From the NCBI RefSeq assembly GCF_001427785.1, contig NZ_LMHM01000013.1, forward strand, positions 355,377-411,057: DNA of 55,681 bases, given 5' to 3'. The position numbers were made by a program, and so were the translations under genes. The notes beneath the pieces are model-generated. The model was not told the origin of the DNA. It saw only the letters and a program-made list of their open reading frames with translations, and made no database searches. Source of the DNA: Lysobacter sp. Root690 (GTDB lineage: Bacteria > Pseudomonadota > Gammaproteobacteria > Xanthomonadales > Xanthomonadaceae). Below are positions 9,406-18,425 of this stretch, one piece after another; the stretch's first letter is position 1, and each line of letters opens with the position of its first letter.

Positions 9406-9675
9406 TCAGGCTTGCGCCTGGTGCGGGGTTTCCGGCAAGGCGACGGAGATATCCAGCACCTTGTTGTCGCCTTCGCCGATCAGATCGACCTTGACCGATT
9501 CGGCGTCGACGTTGACGTACTTGCGGATCACTTCAAGCAGCTCGCGCTGCAGCATCGGCAGATAGTCGGGACCGCCGCCGCGGCCGGCGCGCTCGTGCGC
9601 GACGATGATCCGCAAACGCTCCTTGGCGACGTTGGCGGTGGGTTTCTTGGCCAGCAGGAAGTCGAACAGACCCAT
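9406..9675 (-). CDS. minE: Cell division topological specificity factor MinE
   Basis: MinE (89 residues) stimulates the MinD ATPase at the membrane, driving the pole-to-pole oscillation that keeps the FtsZ ring at midcell. The N-terminus [11 protein letters not shown] is the amphipathic membrane helix. It is followed by the anti-MinCD region with the conserved [11 protein letters not shown] and the dimerising topological domain (LLEVIRKYV and a late VALPE). Length is normal for the family. It is the last gene of minC-minD-minE, starting 4 bases after minD ends, so translation is probably coupled. Confidence 0.97.
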   Translation of the reverse strand: MGLFDFLLAKKPTANVAKERLRIIVAHERAGRGGGPDYLPMLQRELLEVIRKYVNVDAESVKVDLIGEGDNKVLDISVALPETPHQAQA

Positions 9676-9679
9676 GACC

Positions 9680-10489
9680 TCAGCCTCCGAACAGCTTGGT
9701 GAAGAAGCCCTTCTTTTCCACTTGCGTGAAGCGCATCGGTCGGGTGTCGCCGAGCAGGCGGGCGACGGCGTCGTCGTAGGCCTGGGCGGCGTCGGATTCG
9801 GTTTCCAGGATCACCGGCTCGCCCTTGTTGGACGCGTTGAGCACATCGCCGGATTCGGGAATCACGCCGATGGTCTTCAGGCCGAGGATTTCCTCGACGT
9901 CGCCGATGCTGAGCATCTCCTGGTCTTCCACGCGCTTGGGGCTGTAGCGGGTTAGCAGCAGATGCTCCTTGACCTTCTCGCCGTTCTCGGCGCGGCGGGT
10001 CTTGGATGCGAGCAGGCCCAGGATGCGGTCGGAGTCGCGCACCGACGAGACTTCCGGGTTGACCACGACCACCGCCTGATCGGCGAAGTACATGGCCAGG
10101 AACGCGCCTTTTTCGATGCCGGCCGGTGAATCGCAGACGATGTAGTCGAAGCCTTCGGCGGCGATGTCCTCGAGCACCTTCTGCACGCCTTCCTTGGTCA
10201 GCGCGTCTTTGTCGCGCGTCTGCGAGGCGGCCAGGATGAACAGGTTCTCGAAGCGCTTGTCCTTGATCAGCGCCTGCTTGAGGTTGGCTTCGCCGTTGAC
10301 CACGTTGACGAAGTCGTACACCACGCGGCGTTCGCAACCCATGATCAGGTCGAGATTGCGCAGGCCGACGTCGAAGTCGATCACGGCGACCTTGTGGCCG
10401 CGACGGGCGAGGCCGCAAGACAGGCTGGCGCTGGTGGTGGTCTTGCCGACGCCACCCTTGCCCGAAGTGACAACAATTATTTCGGTCAA
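9680..10489 (-). CDS. minD: Septum site-determining ATPase MinD
   Basis: MinD is the membrane-cycling ATPase that recruits MinC and is released by MinE. The deviant Walker A motif GKGGVGKTT lies at about residues 10-18. Other family features are [25 protein letters not shown] and the C-terminal amphipathic membrane-targeting helix (near [11 protein letters not shown]). The chosen start is TTG at 10489, seven bases after a GGAGGA ribosome-binding site. It gives [13 protein letters not shown] and 269 residues, the standard length; longer in-frame extensions run back into minC and are rejected. It sits between minC and minE. Confidence 0.96.
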   Translation of the reverse strand: MTEIIVVTSGKGGVGKTTTSASLSCGLARRGHKVAVIDFDVGLRNLDLIMGCERRVVYDFVNVVNGEANLKQALIKDKRFENLFILAASQTRDKDALTKEGVQKVLEDIAAEGFDYIVCDSPAGIEKGAFLAMYFADQAVVVVNPEVSSVRDSDRILGLLASKTRRAENGEKVKEHLLLTRYSPKRVEDQEMLSIGDVEEILGLKTIGVIPESGDVLNASNKGEPVILETESDAAQAYDDAVARLLGDTRPMRFTQVEKKGFFTKLFGG

Positions 10490-10514
10490 AACACGTTCCT
10501 CCAATGGTGCGGCG

Positions 10515-11318
10515 TCAATCCAGCGCCGCAATTTTGATTTGTTCGTCTTCCAGCCAGATCTGCACGGCCTTGCCGCGCAGCTCCTTCGGGATGTCTTCGA
10601 GCACCTTGTAATGGCCCGCGATCGCGACCAGCTCGGCATGGAACTCGCGGCAGAAGATGCGGGCCTTGGTATTGCCTTGCGCGCCGGCCAGCGCGCGGCC
10701 GCGCAACGGGCCGTAGATGTGCACCGAGCCATCGGCGATGACTTCGGCGCCGGCGCCGACCGTGGTCAGCACGGTCAGGTCGCGGTTATCCGCGTAAATC
10801 TGTTGGCCCGAGCGGACCGGGGCGGACTGGATCAGTCCAACCGAAGTGGACTGAGCCACAGCCGCCGGCGCCGTAGCCGAACGCGACACTTTAGCCGGCT
10901 CCGGCGCGGCTACCGCCGCGGCCTCGCGTCGAGGCGCGGCAGGCGCCACCGCTTCCGGCGTGGTGCCGCCGTCGGCACGTTCGTACGATGCGCGGAATTT
11001 CGCCAGCAACGGCAAGCCCAGCGCCTGCGCCAACCGATCGGTTTCGCTGGTGCCGTAAGCCAACGCCACCGGCAGCACGCCGGCGGCGCGCAGGCCATCG
11101 AGCAGCGCCTGCGCGGTGACCGCGTCCGGGGTCTGGCTCAGGCCGCCGAAGTCGATCACCACCGCGGCGCGGCCGAACATGTTCGGCGCGCGCTGCACGC
11201 GGCTGCGCATTTCTTCGGTCAGGCGTTCGACGTCGAGGGTGCGGATGCGCAGGTTGGCGATGCCGACTTGGCCGATCTTGAGTTCGCCGGCTTGTTCGTA
11301 ATCCACGGCTACGCTCAC
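10515..11318 (-). CDS. minC: Septum formation inhibitor MinC
   Basis: MinC blocks FtsZ polymerisation away from midcell when bound to MinD. The 267-residue protein has the N-terminal FtsZ-inhibiting domain (VDYEQAGELKIGQV onward), an Ala/Pro-rich linker around residues 110-160, and the C-terminal beta-helix domain with VRSGQQIYA and VHIYGPLRGRALAGA. The start is GTG at 11318. This GTGA overlaps the stop of the upstream acetyltransferase gene by 4 bases, which suggests translational coupling. The minD start follows 25 bases after the minC stop. Confidence 0.95.
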   Translation of the reverse strand: MSVAVDYEQAGELKIGQVGIANLRIRTLDVERLTEEMRSRVQRAPNMFGRAAVVIDFGGLSQTPDAVTAQALLDGLRAAGVLPVALAYGTSETDRLAQALGLPLLAKFRASYERADGGTTPEAVAPAAPRREAAAVAAPEPAKVSRSATAPAAVAQSTSVGLIQSAPVRSGQQIYADNRDLTVLTTVGAGAEVIADGSVHIYGPLRGRALAGAQGNTKARIFCREFHAELVAIAGHYKVLEDIPKELRGKAVQIWLEDEQIKIAALD

Positions 11319-11932
11319 GGGCACGTCCCGGTCGGCCGCTGCGCGGCCTGGTCGTGCACGCGCTGCACCGGCACCCGCGGACGGGTCAGCCAGCTGGCCT
11401 CGGGCAGGGCGTCGCCGTAGGTTTCGCGCACCCAGGCGTAGCTGCACAGCGGCTTCATCAGCATCGCCGCGCGCACGCCGGCCTCTTCCATCACGTGCTG
11501 GCCGACCTCACGAAAACCGAAGCTGCCATGGAACAGCAGCGCCGGGTCGTTGCCGCCTTCCAGGAACACCTCGCAGGCCAGCTGCGGATAGCGCAGCTCG
11601 GCATAGCTTTGGGCGTCGGCATAGAACGCGCGGCCGACACCGCCGCCGCGGCGCCGGCTGGCGACGACGATGCGGTCGATATAGAAGAAATCCGGGTGAC
11701 GATCGCGAAACCAGCGGAAATTGCTGCTGTCGTGACCGGTATTCGAGCCCATCCCAATCAAGAAACCGGCCAGGGTCCCGTCGCGCTCGGCGACGCGGAA
11801 ATATTCGGCGCTGTCGAAGAAATGACGCAGACGGACCGCATCCAGCGGCAGGATCGCGGGGCCGGCGGCGTTGTTGAGGGCAAGGACGGAATCCAGCTCG
11901 TGCTCACGCACGTCGCGGACGACGATCGACAT
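11315..11932 (-). CDS. GNAT-family N-acetyltransferase
   Basis: This 205-residue protein shows the GNAT fold: an N-terminal substrate region, then FFYIDRIVVASRRRGGGVGRA, which holds the acetyl-CoA pyrophosphate loop (RRRGGGVGRA), and later LACEVFLEGGNDPALLFHGSFGF, the typical beta5-alpha4 end. The start MSIVVRDV at 11932 has a GGAG just upstream; anything longer runs into the divergent kinase gene. It leads the min operon and its stop overlaps the minC start by 4 bases. Its substrate is unknown, and a link to division is only suggested by position. Confidence 0.88.
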   Translation of the reverse strand: MSIVVRDVREHELDSVLALNNAAGPAILPLDAVRLRHFFDSAEYFRVAERDGTLAGFLIGMGSNTGHDSSNFRWFRDRHPDFFYIDRIVVASRRRGGGVGRAFYADAQSYAELRYPQLACEVFLEGGNDPALLFHGSFGFREVGQHVMEEAGVRAAMLMKPLCSYAWVRETYGDALPEASWLTRPRVPVQRVHDQAAQRPTGTCP

Positions 11933-12073
11933 TCCACGCTCCAAGTATTCAAAAACCGGCACGCGTTCCGTGCCGGCGTCCCGATTATCGCATGGCCGTC
12001 CGCCTGGGGCGAACGGCAAGTGCATGACTTCTGGACGGCTCGGCGGGGGCGCCCATGCCGTTAGCATGCATTC

Positions 12074-13276
12074 ATGCTGGCACGCCTCACTCCTACTCAA
12101 CTCATGCGGTTCGCCGGGCTGTTCACCTGGGGCATGGCGGGGTGCTGGCTGGTGATCATGTGGCTGGAGCCGGAAGCGGCGGCCACCCTGCCGGGCGGCA
12201 GCGAGCACACCTTCTTCCTGCTGATCCTGCGCTGGGTCGCGATCCACCTGGCCTTCGGCGCGGTGTACTGGTGGGCCAGCCGCGGCCTGGGTCAGCGCCG
12301 GCCGGGCCCGACCGATTACGCCATGGTCCTGGTCCTGACCGCCTGCGCGATCGGGGTCGGCTACTACTCCAACAGCGGCATCGGCAGCATCTTGCTGATG
12401 GTCGTGGCCGGGCTGCTGCCGTGGCTGCTGCCGCTGCGGGTCGGCGCGGCCTGGCTGGTGCTGGGCAATCTGTCGATCATCCCGGTGTTCGTGATCGCCA
12501 TCGGCCAGCCGCTGCTGGTCGCGATCGTGCAGTCGCTGGCCTATGCCGGCTTCTCCAGCTTGGTGTTCGTCAGCTCGTTGGTTGCGATGCAACAGGCCCA
12601 GGCCCGCGAGGACCAGCGCCGGCTCAACGCCGAACTGCGCGCGACCCGCGCCCTGCTGGCCGAAAGCGCGCGGATCAACGAGCGCACCCGCATTTCACGC
12701 GAACTGCACGACCTGCTCGGCCACCACCTGACCGCGCTGAGCCTGAACCTGGAGGTCGCCGGCCACCTGTCCGAAGGTCGGGTCAAGGAACACGTGCAGC
12801 AGGCGCATACTCTGGCCAGGCTGCTGCTCACCGACGTGCGCGAGGCGGTCAGCCAATTGCGCGAGAACGGCGCGATCGATCTGGCCCTGGCGCTGCGTCC
12901 GCTGGCCGAAAACGTACCGGCGCTGGACATCCGCATGGACATAGAAACGCCCCTGACCCTGGACGACCCCGAGCGCGCCCATGTGCTGCTGCGCTGCACC
13001 CAGGAGATCATCACCAACACCGTGCGTCATGCCGGCGCGCAGCACTTGTGGATCGACGTGCGCCGCAGCGGCGAACAGATCGTCATGAGCGCGCGCGACG
13101 ACGGCCGCGGCGCCGATCACCTGATCGCCGGCAACGGCTTGCGCGGCATGCGCGAGCGGCTGCAGCAGTACGGCGGACAACTTCTCATCGAAACCCGGGC
13201 CGAGGCGGGCTTTTGCCTGCAGCTGACACTCCCGGCCACCGCGGCCGCCATGGCCCGCGAAGGAGCGCTTGCATGA
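12074..13276 (+). CDS. NarL/DesK-type sensor histidine kinase
   Basis: The 400-residue protein has about six hydrophobic segments in its first 180 residues and no recognisable periplasmic sensor domain. It then has a HisKA_3 dimerisation helix with ELHDLLGHHLTAL, where His212 is the likely phosphorylation site, and a HATPase_c domain with RCTQEIITNTVRHAG (N box) and DDGRGADHL / GNGLRGMRERL (G boxes). This is the layout of intramembrane-sensing DesK-like kinases. Its stop overlaps the start of the response regulator gene (ATGA), so the two form one operon. It diverges from the acetyltransferase-min operon; the signal is unknown. Confidence 0.94.
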   Translation: MLARLTPTQLMRFAGLFTWGMAGCWLVIMWLEPEAAATLPGGSEHTFFLLILRWVAIHLAFGAVYWWASRGLGQRRPGPTDYAMVLVLTACAIGVGYYSNSGIGSILLMVVAGLLPWLLPLRVGAAWLVLGNLSIIPVFVIAIGQPLLVAIVQSLAYAGFSSLVFVSSLVAMQQAQAREDQRRLNAELRATRALLAESARINERTRISRELHDLLGHHLTALSLNLEVAGHLSEGRVKEHVQQAHTLARLLLTDVREAVSQLRENGAIDLALALRPLAENVPALDIRMDIETPLTLDDPERAHVLLRCTQEIITNTVRHAGAQHLWIDVRRSGEQIVMSARDDGRGADHLIAGNGLRGMRERLQQYGGQLLIETRAEAGFCLQLTLPATAAAMAREGALA

Positions 13277-13926
13277 TCCCGAACCCCATCCGCGTATTGC
13301 TGGTCGACGACCAGACCCTGGTCCGGCAGGGGGTGCGCTCGCTGCTCGCCCTGGCCGAGGGCATCGAGGTCGTGGGCGAGGCCAGCGACGGTCGTCAGGC
13401 CGTCGAGGTCATTCCTCAGATCCGTCCGGACGTGGTCCTGATGGACATGCGCATGCCGGTGATGTCCGGCCTGGAGGCCCTGCAGGCGCTGTCGCGCGCG
13501 GGTTACCTGCCGCCGACCATCATCCTGACCACCTTCGACGACGACCAACTGGTGCTGGCCGGGCTCAAGGCCGGCGCCAAGGGCTATCTGCTCAAGGACG
13601 TATCGCTGGCGCAGCTGGTCGGCGCGATCCAGGCGGTGGCCGACGGCGGTTCGCTGGTCCAGCCGGCGGTGACCCAGCGCCTGCTGTCGGGGCTGGAGCA
13701 TATGCGCAACGACTTCGTCAGCCTGGACCGGCCCGATCCGCTGACCGAGCGCGAGACCGAGATCCTGCGGCTGATGGCCGGCGGCTTTTCCAACAAGGAA
13801 ATCGCCAATTCGCTGGGCGTGGCGGAAGGGACGATCAAGAACCACGTCTCCAACATCCTGTCCAAGCTCGGCGTGCGCGACCGCACCCGCGCGGTGCTCA
13901 AGGCGTTCGAGCTGCAACTGGTCTGA
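13273..13926 (+). CDS. NarL/FixJ-family response regulator
   Basis: This 217-residue protein has an N-terminal receiver domain: acidic pair VDDQ, phospho-acceptor Asp58 in LMDMRMP, Thr in ILTTFDDD and Lys in GYLLKD. A C-terminal LuxR-type helix-turn-helix follows (LTERETEILRLMAGG, then EGTIKNHVSNILSKLG). It will be phosphorylated by the kinase encoded immediately upstream, whose gene it overlaps by 4 bases, and then bind DNA as a dimer. Its targets are unknown. Confidence 0.96.
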   Translation: MIPNPIRVLLVDDQTLVRQGVRSLLALAEGIEVVGEASDGRQAVEVIPQIRPDVVLMDMRMPVMSGLEALQALSRAGYLPPTIILTTFDDDQLVLAGLKAGAKGYLLKDVSLAQLVGAIQAVADGGSLVQPAVTQRLLSGLEHMRNDFVSLDRPDPLTERETEILRLMAGGFSNKEIANSLGVAEGTIKNHVSNILSKLGVRDRTRAVLKAFELQLV

Positions 13927-14153
13927 GTCGTTGGGCTGAATCGTCGAGTCGATTCAGGCGCCCCCGGCCCGGCGCGACGCGCCGGGCGTTCGCGTCCACG
14001 CGAGTCGTTCACCTGGATCGGCCGCGCAACTGGCGCATTGCAGGCACCGATCGCGCCCGCGCCGCGCACTCGCGGCCCCCGCCGACTTGTCCGAATTTGC
14101 GCATCCGCATCCGCGCGGCCGTCGCATACCGAGGCGAATGCGCGCGGCAGGCG

Positions 14154-14184
14154 GCGAAAAGCCGGTGATTTCCCGGCTTTTCGC
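14154..14184. terminator. Perfect 12-bp hairpin in the 389-base gap after the response regulator
   Basis: GCGAAAAGCCGG and CCGGCTTTTCGC pair perfectly around a 7-base loop. The A and T runs lie inside the stem, so it could end transcription in either direction. The rest of the gap (13927-14315) shows no gene; the promoter of the following gene probably lies in the AT-richer stretch at 14200-14280. Confidence 0.5.
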
Positions 14185-14315
14185 GACGCGATGGTCCAAG
14201 TGGGCGATTCGGCGAATTTTCTTCGCTGTGACGGCTGTCCTAGCCGGGATTTATCTTGCTACGATTGTGGGTCTGCGCCCCCGGCCCGATCCGGGCCCGG
14301 CCCTGGAGAACCTGA

Positions 14316-15407
14316 ATGACCCGTCTGATCGAGATTCTGATTTCACTGGCGATCGTCGCCGTGCTGTTCCTGGTTGTCGGCATCGTGCTGCCGTCGAGCC
14401 GCCATCTGTCGCACTCGGTTGAGACCAACCGCAAGCTGACCATCGTGTTCGACACGTTGAACAGCATGCGCCGCTTCAAGGATTGGAACCCGCTGGCTCT
14501 GCGCGATCCGAACATGGAGCTCAAGCTGGTCGGCAAGGAAGAGGGCGTCGGCGCCCGTCTGGAGTATTCGTCCAAGGAACGCGGCCTGGGCAACGGCAGC
14601 TGGGAAATCGTCAAGAGCGAGCCGGGCAAGCTGGTCGGCTACAAGATCAGCAGCGTCGAGCGCGGCGACAACAAGCGCTCCGAGTTCACCCTCAAGCCGA
14701 CCGGCAAGAACAACCGCAACGTCGAGATCACCCAGACCTACGACGTCGACTACGGTTGGGACCTGCTGGGTCGCTACTCCGGCCTGTACGTGAGCAGCAA
14801 CGTCGGCGAAGACGTCAAGATGGGCCTGGCGCGACTGAGCAACCTGCTCGCGACCGTGCCGAACTACGACTATTCCAAGCTGGCCGAAACCGATCCGGCC
14901 GGCGCGCCGAAGATCGTCGACCGTCCGGCCGAGAACGTGCTCAGCGTGACCGCCGCGGTCGCGCGCGACAACGACAAGATCAAGGGCCAGATCCACTCCA
15001 ACATGGAATGGATCAAGAAGGTCATCGCCGCCAACGGCCTCGAGGCGGTCGGTCCGGTCCGCATCGTGACCAACGAATTCGGCGCCGAGACCTACTCGTT
15101 CGACGTGGTCCAGCAGGTGCGCAAGATCGGCGACACCAGCACCGAAGCGACCAAGCTCGACGTCAAGATCGACGGCCCGGGCAACCCGGTCAAGGCCGAG
15201 TTGCTGCCGCCGACCAAGGTCGTCGTCTCCTCCAGCAGCGGCCACAACTTCGCGGCGCTGCCGCCGGTGCGCGACGCGGTCCGCGCCTGGGCGCTGACCC
15301 GCGGCTACACCACAACCGATCGCCCGTACGAAGCGTGGAAGGCCGGCATCGACGAAAGCTTCGATCCGGCGCTGGGCAAGTTCGACGTGTACTGGCCGGT
15401 CAAGTAA
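14316..15407 (+). CDS. Membrane-anchored SRPBCC / GyrI-like protein
   Basis: The 363-residue protein has one N-terminal membrane segment (residues about 5-26). A START/SRPBCC-like (polyketide cyclase-type) domain follows, with the typical ETNRKLTIVFDTLNSMRRFKDWNPL opening split over two short motifs. A second C-terminal domain resembles GyrI-like small-molecule-binding folds, with the final LGKFDVYWPVK strand. These families bind hydrophobic ligands, and the role here is unknown. A GGAG element precedes the ATG, and a strong terminator follows, so it is a single-gene unit. Codon use is notably Lys/Asn-rich for this genome, consistent with high expression or a periplasmic domain. Confidence 0.8.
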   Translation: MTRLIEILISLAIVAVLFLVVGIVLPSSRHLSHSVETNRKLTIVFDTLNSMRRFKDWNPLALRDPNMELKLVGKEEGVGARLEYSSKERGLGNGSWEIVKSEPGKLVGYKISSVERGDNKRSEFTLKPTGKNNRNVEITQTYDVDYGWDLLGRYSGLYVSSNVGEDVKMGLARLSNLLATVPNYDYSKLAETDPAGAPKIVDRPAENVLSVTAAVARDNDKIKGQIHSNMEWIKKVIAANGLEAVGPVRIVTNEFGAETYSFDVVQQVRKIGDTSTEATKLDVKIDGPGNPVKAELLPPTKVVVSSSSGHNFAALPPVRDAVRAWALTRGYTTTDRPYEAWKAGIDESFDPALGKFDVYWPVK

Positions 15408-15450
15408 GCCGCGCCACATCGCGACGCCGCCAAGGCGGTGTCGCGTGCGA

Positions 15451-15485
15451 AAACGCGCCGCGGTTTCCGCGGCGCGTTTTTTTTT
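15451..15485 (+). terminator. Strong rho-independent terminator
   Basis: AAACGCGCCGCGG, a TTT loop and CCGCGGCGCGTTT are followed by an unbroken run of T. It lies 44 bases past the SRPBCC gene stop. The remaining bases up to 15781 show no gene. Confidence 0.92.
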
Positions 15486-15781
15486 GGCGCTCGCGTTGCC
15501 GCGCACCGGTCGGGCGATGGATTGCGGGTGATGCGTTGCGTCGCTCGCCTTCGACCGGGAGCGTCGTCGCCCGCATGACCGCCGAAAGGCGGCTGCGTGG
15601 ACTATCGATCTGCAGTCGCAAGAAATGGGGTGATCCGGCCAGCGCTGGCGCGGCGGTTGCTCGTGCGATGCATCGATCGCCACGTTCCTGGCGATTGCAT
15701 GCGACCGGGGATCGCGCCGCGCCGCGGGCCGCGGCCCGGCTGCTATCGTGGCGTTCCACGAATCCCATGGTTTCGACCCGC

Positions 15782-16183
15782 ATGAACCTTCCCGCGCACG
15801 ACGCCCGCGATGGGCGAGCCGCGTTGTTCCCGTTGCCGTTTTCGTCGCGATTTCTCGCCGCCGCCGGGGCCTTGCTGGCCGCGCTCGCGGTCGCCTTGTC
15901 GGCGTACGCCGCGCACGTGGCCGATCCGGCCGGGCAGTCGCGCCTGCAGACCGCCGCGATGTACGCCTTCGGCCATGGCATCGCGTTGGCCGCGCTGGCG
16001 CCGTTGGCGCGTCGCGCCCTGGGCCGTTACGCCTTGATCGCGGTGTTGATCGGCACGTTGGTGTTCGCCGGTGGTCTGGCCTGCGCGTATTTCCTTCATA
16101 CCTCGACCGCTCTGCTGCCGTATGGCGGCAGCCTGATGATCCTGGCGTGGCTGGTCTACGCCATCGATGCCCTGAGGCGCTGA
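15782..16183 (+). CDS. DUF423 family inner-membrane protein
   Basis: This 133-residue protein has four predicted membrane helices and the DUF423 pattern: a first helix ending in ALSAYAAHV, then LQTAAMYAFGHGIALA, LIGTLVFAGGLACAYF and a final LPYGGSLMILAWLVYAI helix. The family (YwdK/YgdD type) has no known function. ATG 15782 is chosen; another ATG five codons upstream is possible. The next gene starts 2 bases after its stop, so the two are probably co-transcribed. Confidence 0.85.
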   Translation: MNLPAHDARDGRAALFPLPFSSRFLAAAGALLAALAVALSAYAAHVADPAGQSRLQTAAMYAFGHGIALAALAPLARRALGRYALIAVLIGTLVFAGGLACAYFLHTSTALLPYGGSLMILAWLVYAIDALRR

Positions 16184-16185
16184 GC

Positions 16186-16875
16186 ATGCCGCGCCAGGTT
16201 CGCGGCTACGACGCGCAGGCCGCTTACGCGCACTTGAGCAAACGCGACCGCAAGCTCGGTGCGTGGATGAAGAAAGTCGACGCGCTCGAAGGCGGCCCGA
16301 TCCCGACCGATCCGCGCTGGCGCAAAACCTTCGATCCGGTCGATGCGCTGGCGCGCGCGATCTTGTTCCAGCAGCTCAGCGGCAAGGCCGCCTCGACCAT
16401 CGTCGGCCGGGTCGAAACCGCGATCGGCGCGAGCCGCCTGCATTACGACACCCTGGGCCGTTGCGACGATGCGACCTTGCGCGGCTGCGGCGTGTCGGGC
16501 AACAAGCTGCTGGCGCTGCGCGATCTGGCCGCGCGCGAATCGCGCGGCGAGATTCCCGATCTGCGGCGCATGGCCGGCATGAACAACGAAGCGATCATCG
16601 CCGCGCTGGTGCCGATCCGCGGCATCGGCCGCTGGACCGTGGAGATGATGCTGATGTTCCGGCTCGGCCGGCCCGACATCCTGCCGGTCGACGATCTCGG
16701 TATTCGCAAGGGTGCGCAGCGCGTCGACAAGCTCGAGGCGATGCCGGCGCCTAAAGCGTTGGCCGAACTCGGCGAGCGCTGGGGGCCGTATCGCAGCTAT
16801 GCCAGCTTGTATCTGTGGCGGATCGCCGATATCAGCGATGGACCGAAGGCGGCGACGAATCGGTCGCAGGATTGA
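16186..16875 (+). CDS. DNA-3-methyladenine glycosylase (AlkA-type, HhH-GPD)
   Basis: The 229-residue protein removes alkylated purines from DNA to start base excision repair. FDPVDALARAILFQQLSGKA opens the family core. A helix-hairpin-helix (PIRGIGRWTVEMM) is followed by the catalytic aspartate region LPVDDLGIRKG. The size fits short AlkA enzymes that lack the N-terminal AlkA domain. The gene starts 2 bases after the DUF423 gene. Confidence 0.93.
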   Translation: MPRQVRGYDAQAAYAHLSKRDRKLGAWMKKVDALEGGPIPTDPRWRKTFDPVDALARAILFQQLSGKAASTIVGRVETAIGASRLHYDTLGRCDDATLRGCGVSGNKLLALRDLAARESRGEIPDLRRMAGMNNEAIIAALVPIRGIGRWTVEMMLMFRLGRPDILPVDDLGIRKGAQRVDKLEAMPAPKALAELGERWGPYRSYASLYLWRIADISDGPKAATNRSQD

Positions 16876-17044
16876 GCGGCGGTTTGTGAGGTGGCTTCGA
16901 ATGGGCTTTGTGCCCAGCGAATGCGTGGCGGCTTGAGCAAGCAGCGCCGGGCCCTCATCGCGATGTCTTCGTCGCGGTGACCATGCAGATCGGATACCCG
17001 GGCGACACGTTGATGCGACGCGCATCGGTGTCGGAACCGGTCGG

Positions 17045-17746
17045 CTAAGCCACGTCCGCGATCAACATCAGCGATACCGGTTGCCCGCTCACCGGGTGCA
17101 CCGGCTCAGCCAACTCGCGCAGTCGCAGTCCGCTGCGTTCGAGCAGCGCGACCCAGCCGCCGATGGTGCGGAAATACCACGGCGCCGGTTCGCCGAACGC
17201 CGCGTCGCAACCGGCCCAGCTGCCGTCGCGCCAACCGTCGATATAGGGCGCCTCGCCGCAGGCTTGCGGCGGATGCAGAGTCTGGATCAGCACATGGCCG
17301 CGCGGGTTCAACATGCCCGGCATCGCGCCCAGCAAGCCGGCCACGCTGTCGTCGCCGAGCAGGGAGAAGTTGCAGATCGCCAGGTCGTAACGCGCGCTCA
17401 GAGCGCCGGCAGCGATGTCTTCGTAACTCAGGCAGTCGTAGCGTGGTTCGGACGCGTCGGCGGTTTGCATGCGGCGGGCGGCGTCGATCAAGTCCGGTAT
17501 CGCATCGACGCCATGCACGTCGATGTTGTGCGCGCACAGCGCGCGGCTCAGCCAGCCTTCGCCGCAACCCAGGTCGAGCACGCTGCGCGGCGCAAGCCGC
17601 AGCGCGGCATCGACGACGGCGCGGTCGGTGACCAGGCGTCGGCTTTCGATCGCCTGCGCGCGCACGGTCTGGGTCCACGGCGCGGCGTTCTCGCGCCAGG
17701 CCTCGAGCACGCGCGCATCGCTGTGGCGGGGTGGAGTGCGGGCCAT
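17045..17746 (-). CDS. Class I SAM-dependent methyltransferase
   Basis: This 233-residue protein has a Rossmann methyltransferase core: motif I VLDLGCGEGWLSRAL, an acidic residue after the second strand (VHGVDAIPD), and YDLAICNFSLLG as the fourth strand. The N-terminal helix EAWRENAAPWTQTVR is typical of small-molecule and quinone-type methyltransferases. The substrate is not readable. Its start lies 3 bases after the stop of the upstream membrane protein gene, indicating an operon. Confidence 0.88.
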   Translation of the reverse strand: MARTPPRHSDARVLEAWRENAAPWTQTVRAQAIESRRLVTDRAVVDAALRLAPRSVLDLGCGEGWLSRALCAHNIDVHGVDAIPDLIDAARRMQTADASEPRYDCLSYEDIAAGALSARYDLAICNFSLLGDDSVAGLLGAMPGMLNPRGHVLIQTLHPPQACGEAPYIDGWRDGSWAGCDAAFGEPAPWYFRTIGGWVALLERSGLRLRELAEPVHPVSGQPVSLMLIADVA

Positions 17747-17749
17747 GGC

Positions 17750-18145
17750 TCAGGCCTCCGCAGCGGCGGGGTCGCGACGACGCGAGGTCGAGTACGCCAG
17801 CCACAGCAGGCCGGCCAGGGCCAGCACCGCGATCGATCCGGGCAGGTACAGCACGAACCAGGCGATCGCGGTGTCGACCTTGCCATAGGTCCAGATCGTG
17901 AATGCCGCGAACAAGCCGTCGGCCAGGATCAGGAACGCCAAGGTGGTGGTGCGGCGCACGCTGGCGAGCAGGCAGGTCAGGGCGATCAAGGCCTGCGGCA
18001 GGCCGATGTAGAAGAAATTCATCGCGCCGGTGTACAGCGATTGCGACAGTCCCTGGCCGTCGGCGATCCACGACTGGCCGAAGAAATACCCGAACGGCAG
18101 CGCGAACAGAATGGCGGCGAGCGGCCAGAACCGGCGGGTGCTCAT
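17750..18145 (-). CDS. Small four-helix membrane protein
   Basis: This 131-residue protein has four hydrophobic segments separated by short loops, beginning with MSTRRFWPLAAILFALPFGY, and a basic C-terminal tail. A good ribosome-binding site (AAGGAG) precedes the ATG. I do not recognise the family with certainty; it looks like conserved uncharacterised membrane proteins of Xanthomonads. It is the first gene of a two-gene unit with the methyltransferase. Confidence 0.7.
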   Translation of the reverse strand: MSTRRFWPLAAILFALPFGYFFGQSWIADGQGLSQSLYTGAMNFFYIGLPQALIALTCLLASVRRTTTLAFLILADGLFAAFTIWTYGKVDTAIAWFVLYLPGSIAVLALAGLLWLAYSTSRRRDPAAAEA

Positions 18146-18425
18146 GCGACGCTCCTTGAGCGGATCGGATTTCGATTGGGTTCGACGACCCCGCCTGGTC
18201 CCGCGGCGGTACGCATGCGATGCGTACTGTTTTGTAGCCAGTGGTGCCACAACGCTGGCTGAGTGGAATGCGTTGGCACACCCGATGCCGCGTCGCTACA
18301 CGAGGGTTTCGAAGTCGCCGCCCGATCCGGCCGCGCCGATCCGCTCAGCCCGTCGTCGCCGCGGACATCGCGGTCAGGCCGGCGCACTCAGGCCCGGATG
18401 CTCAGACCAGCGTGTTCCGGCGAGC

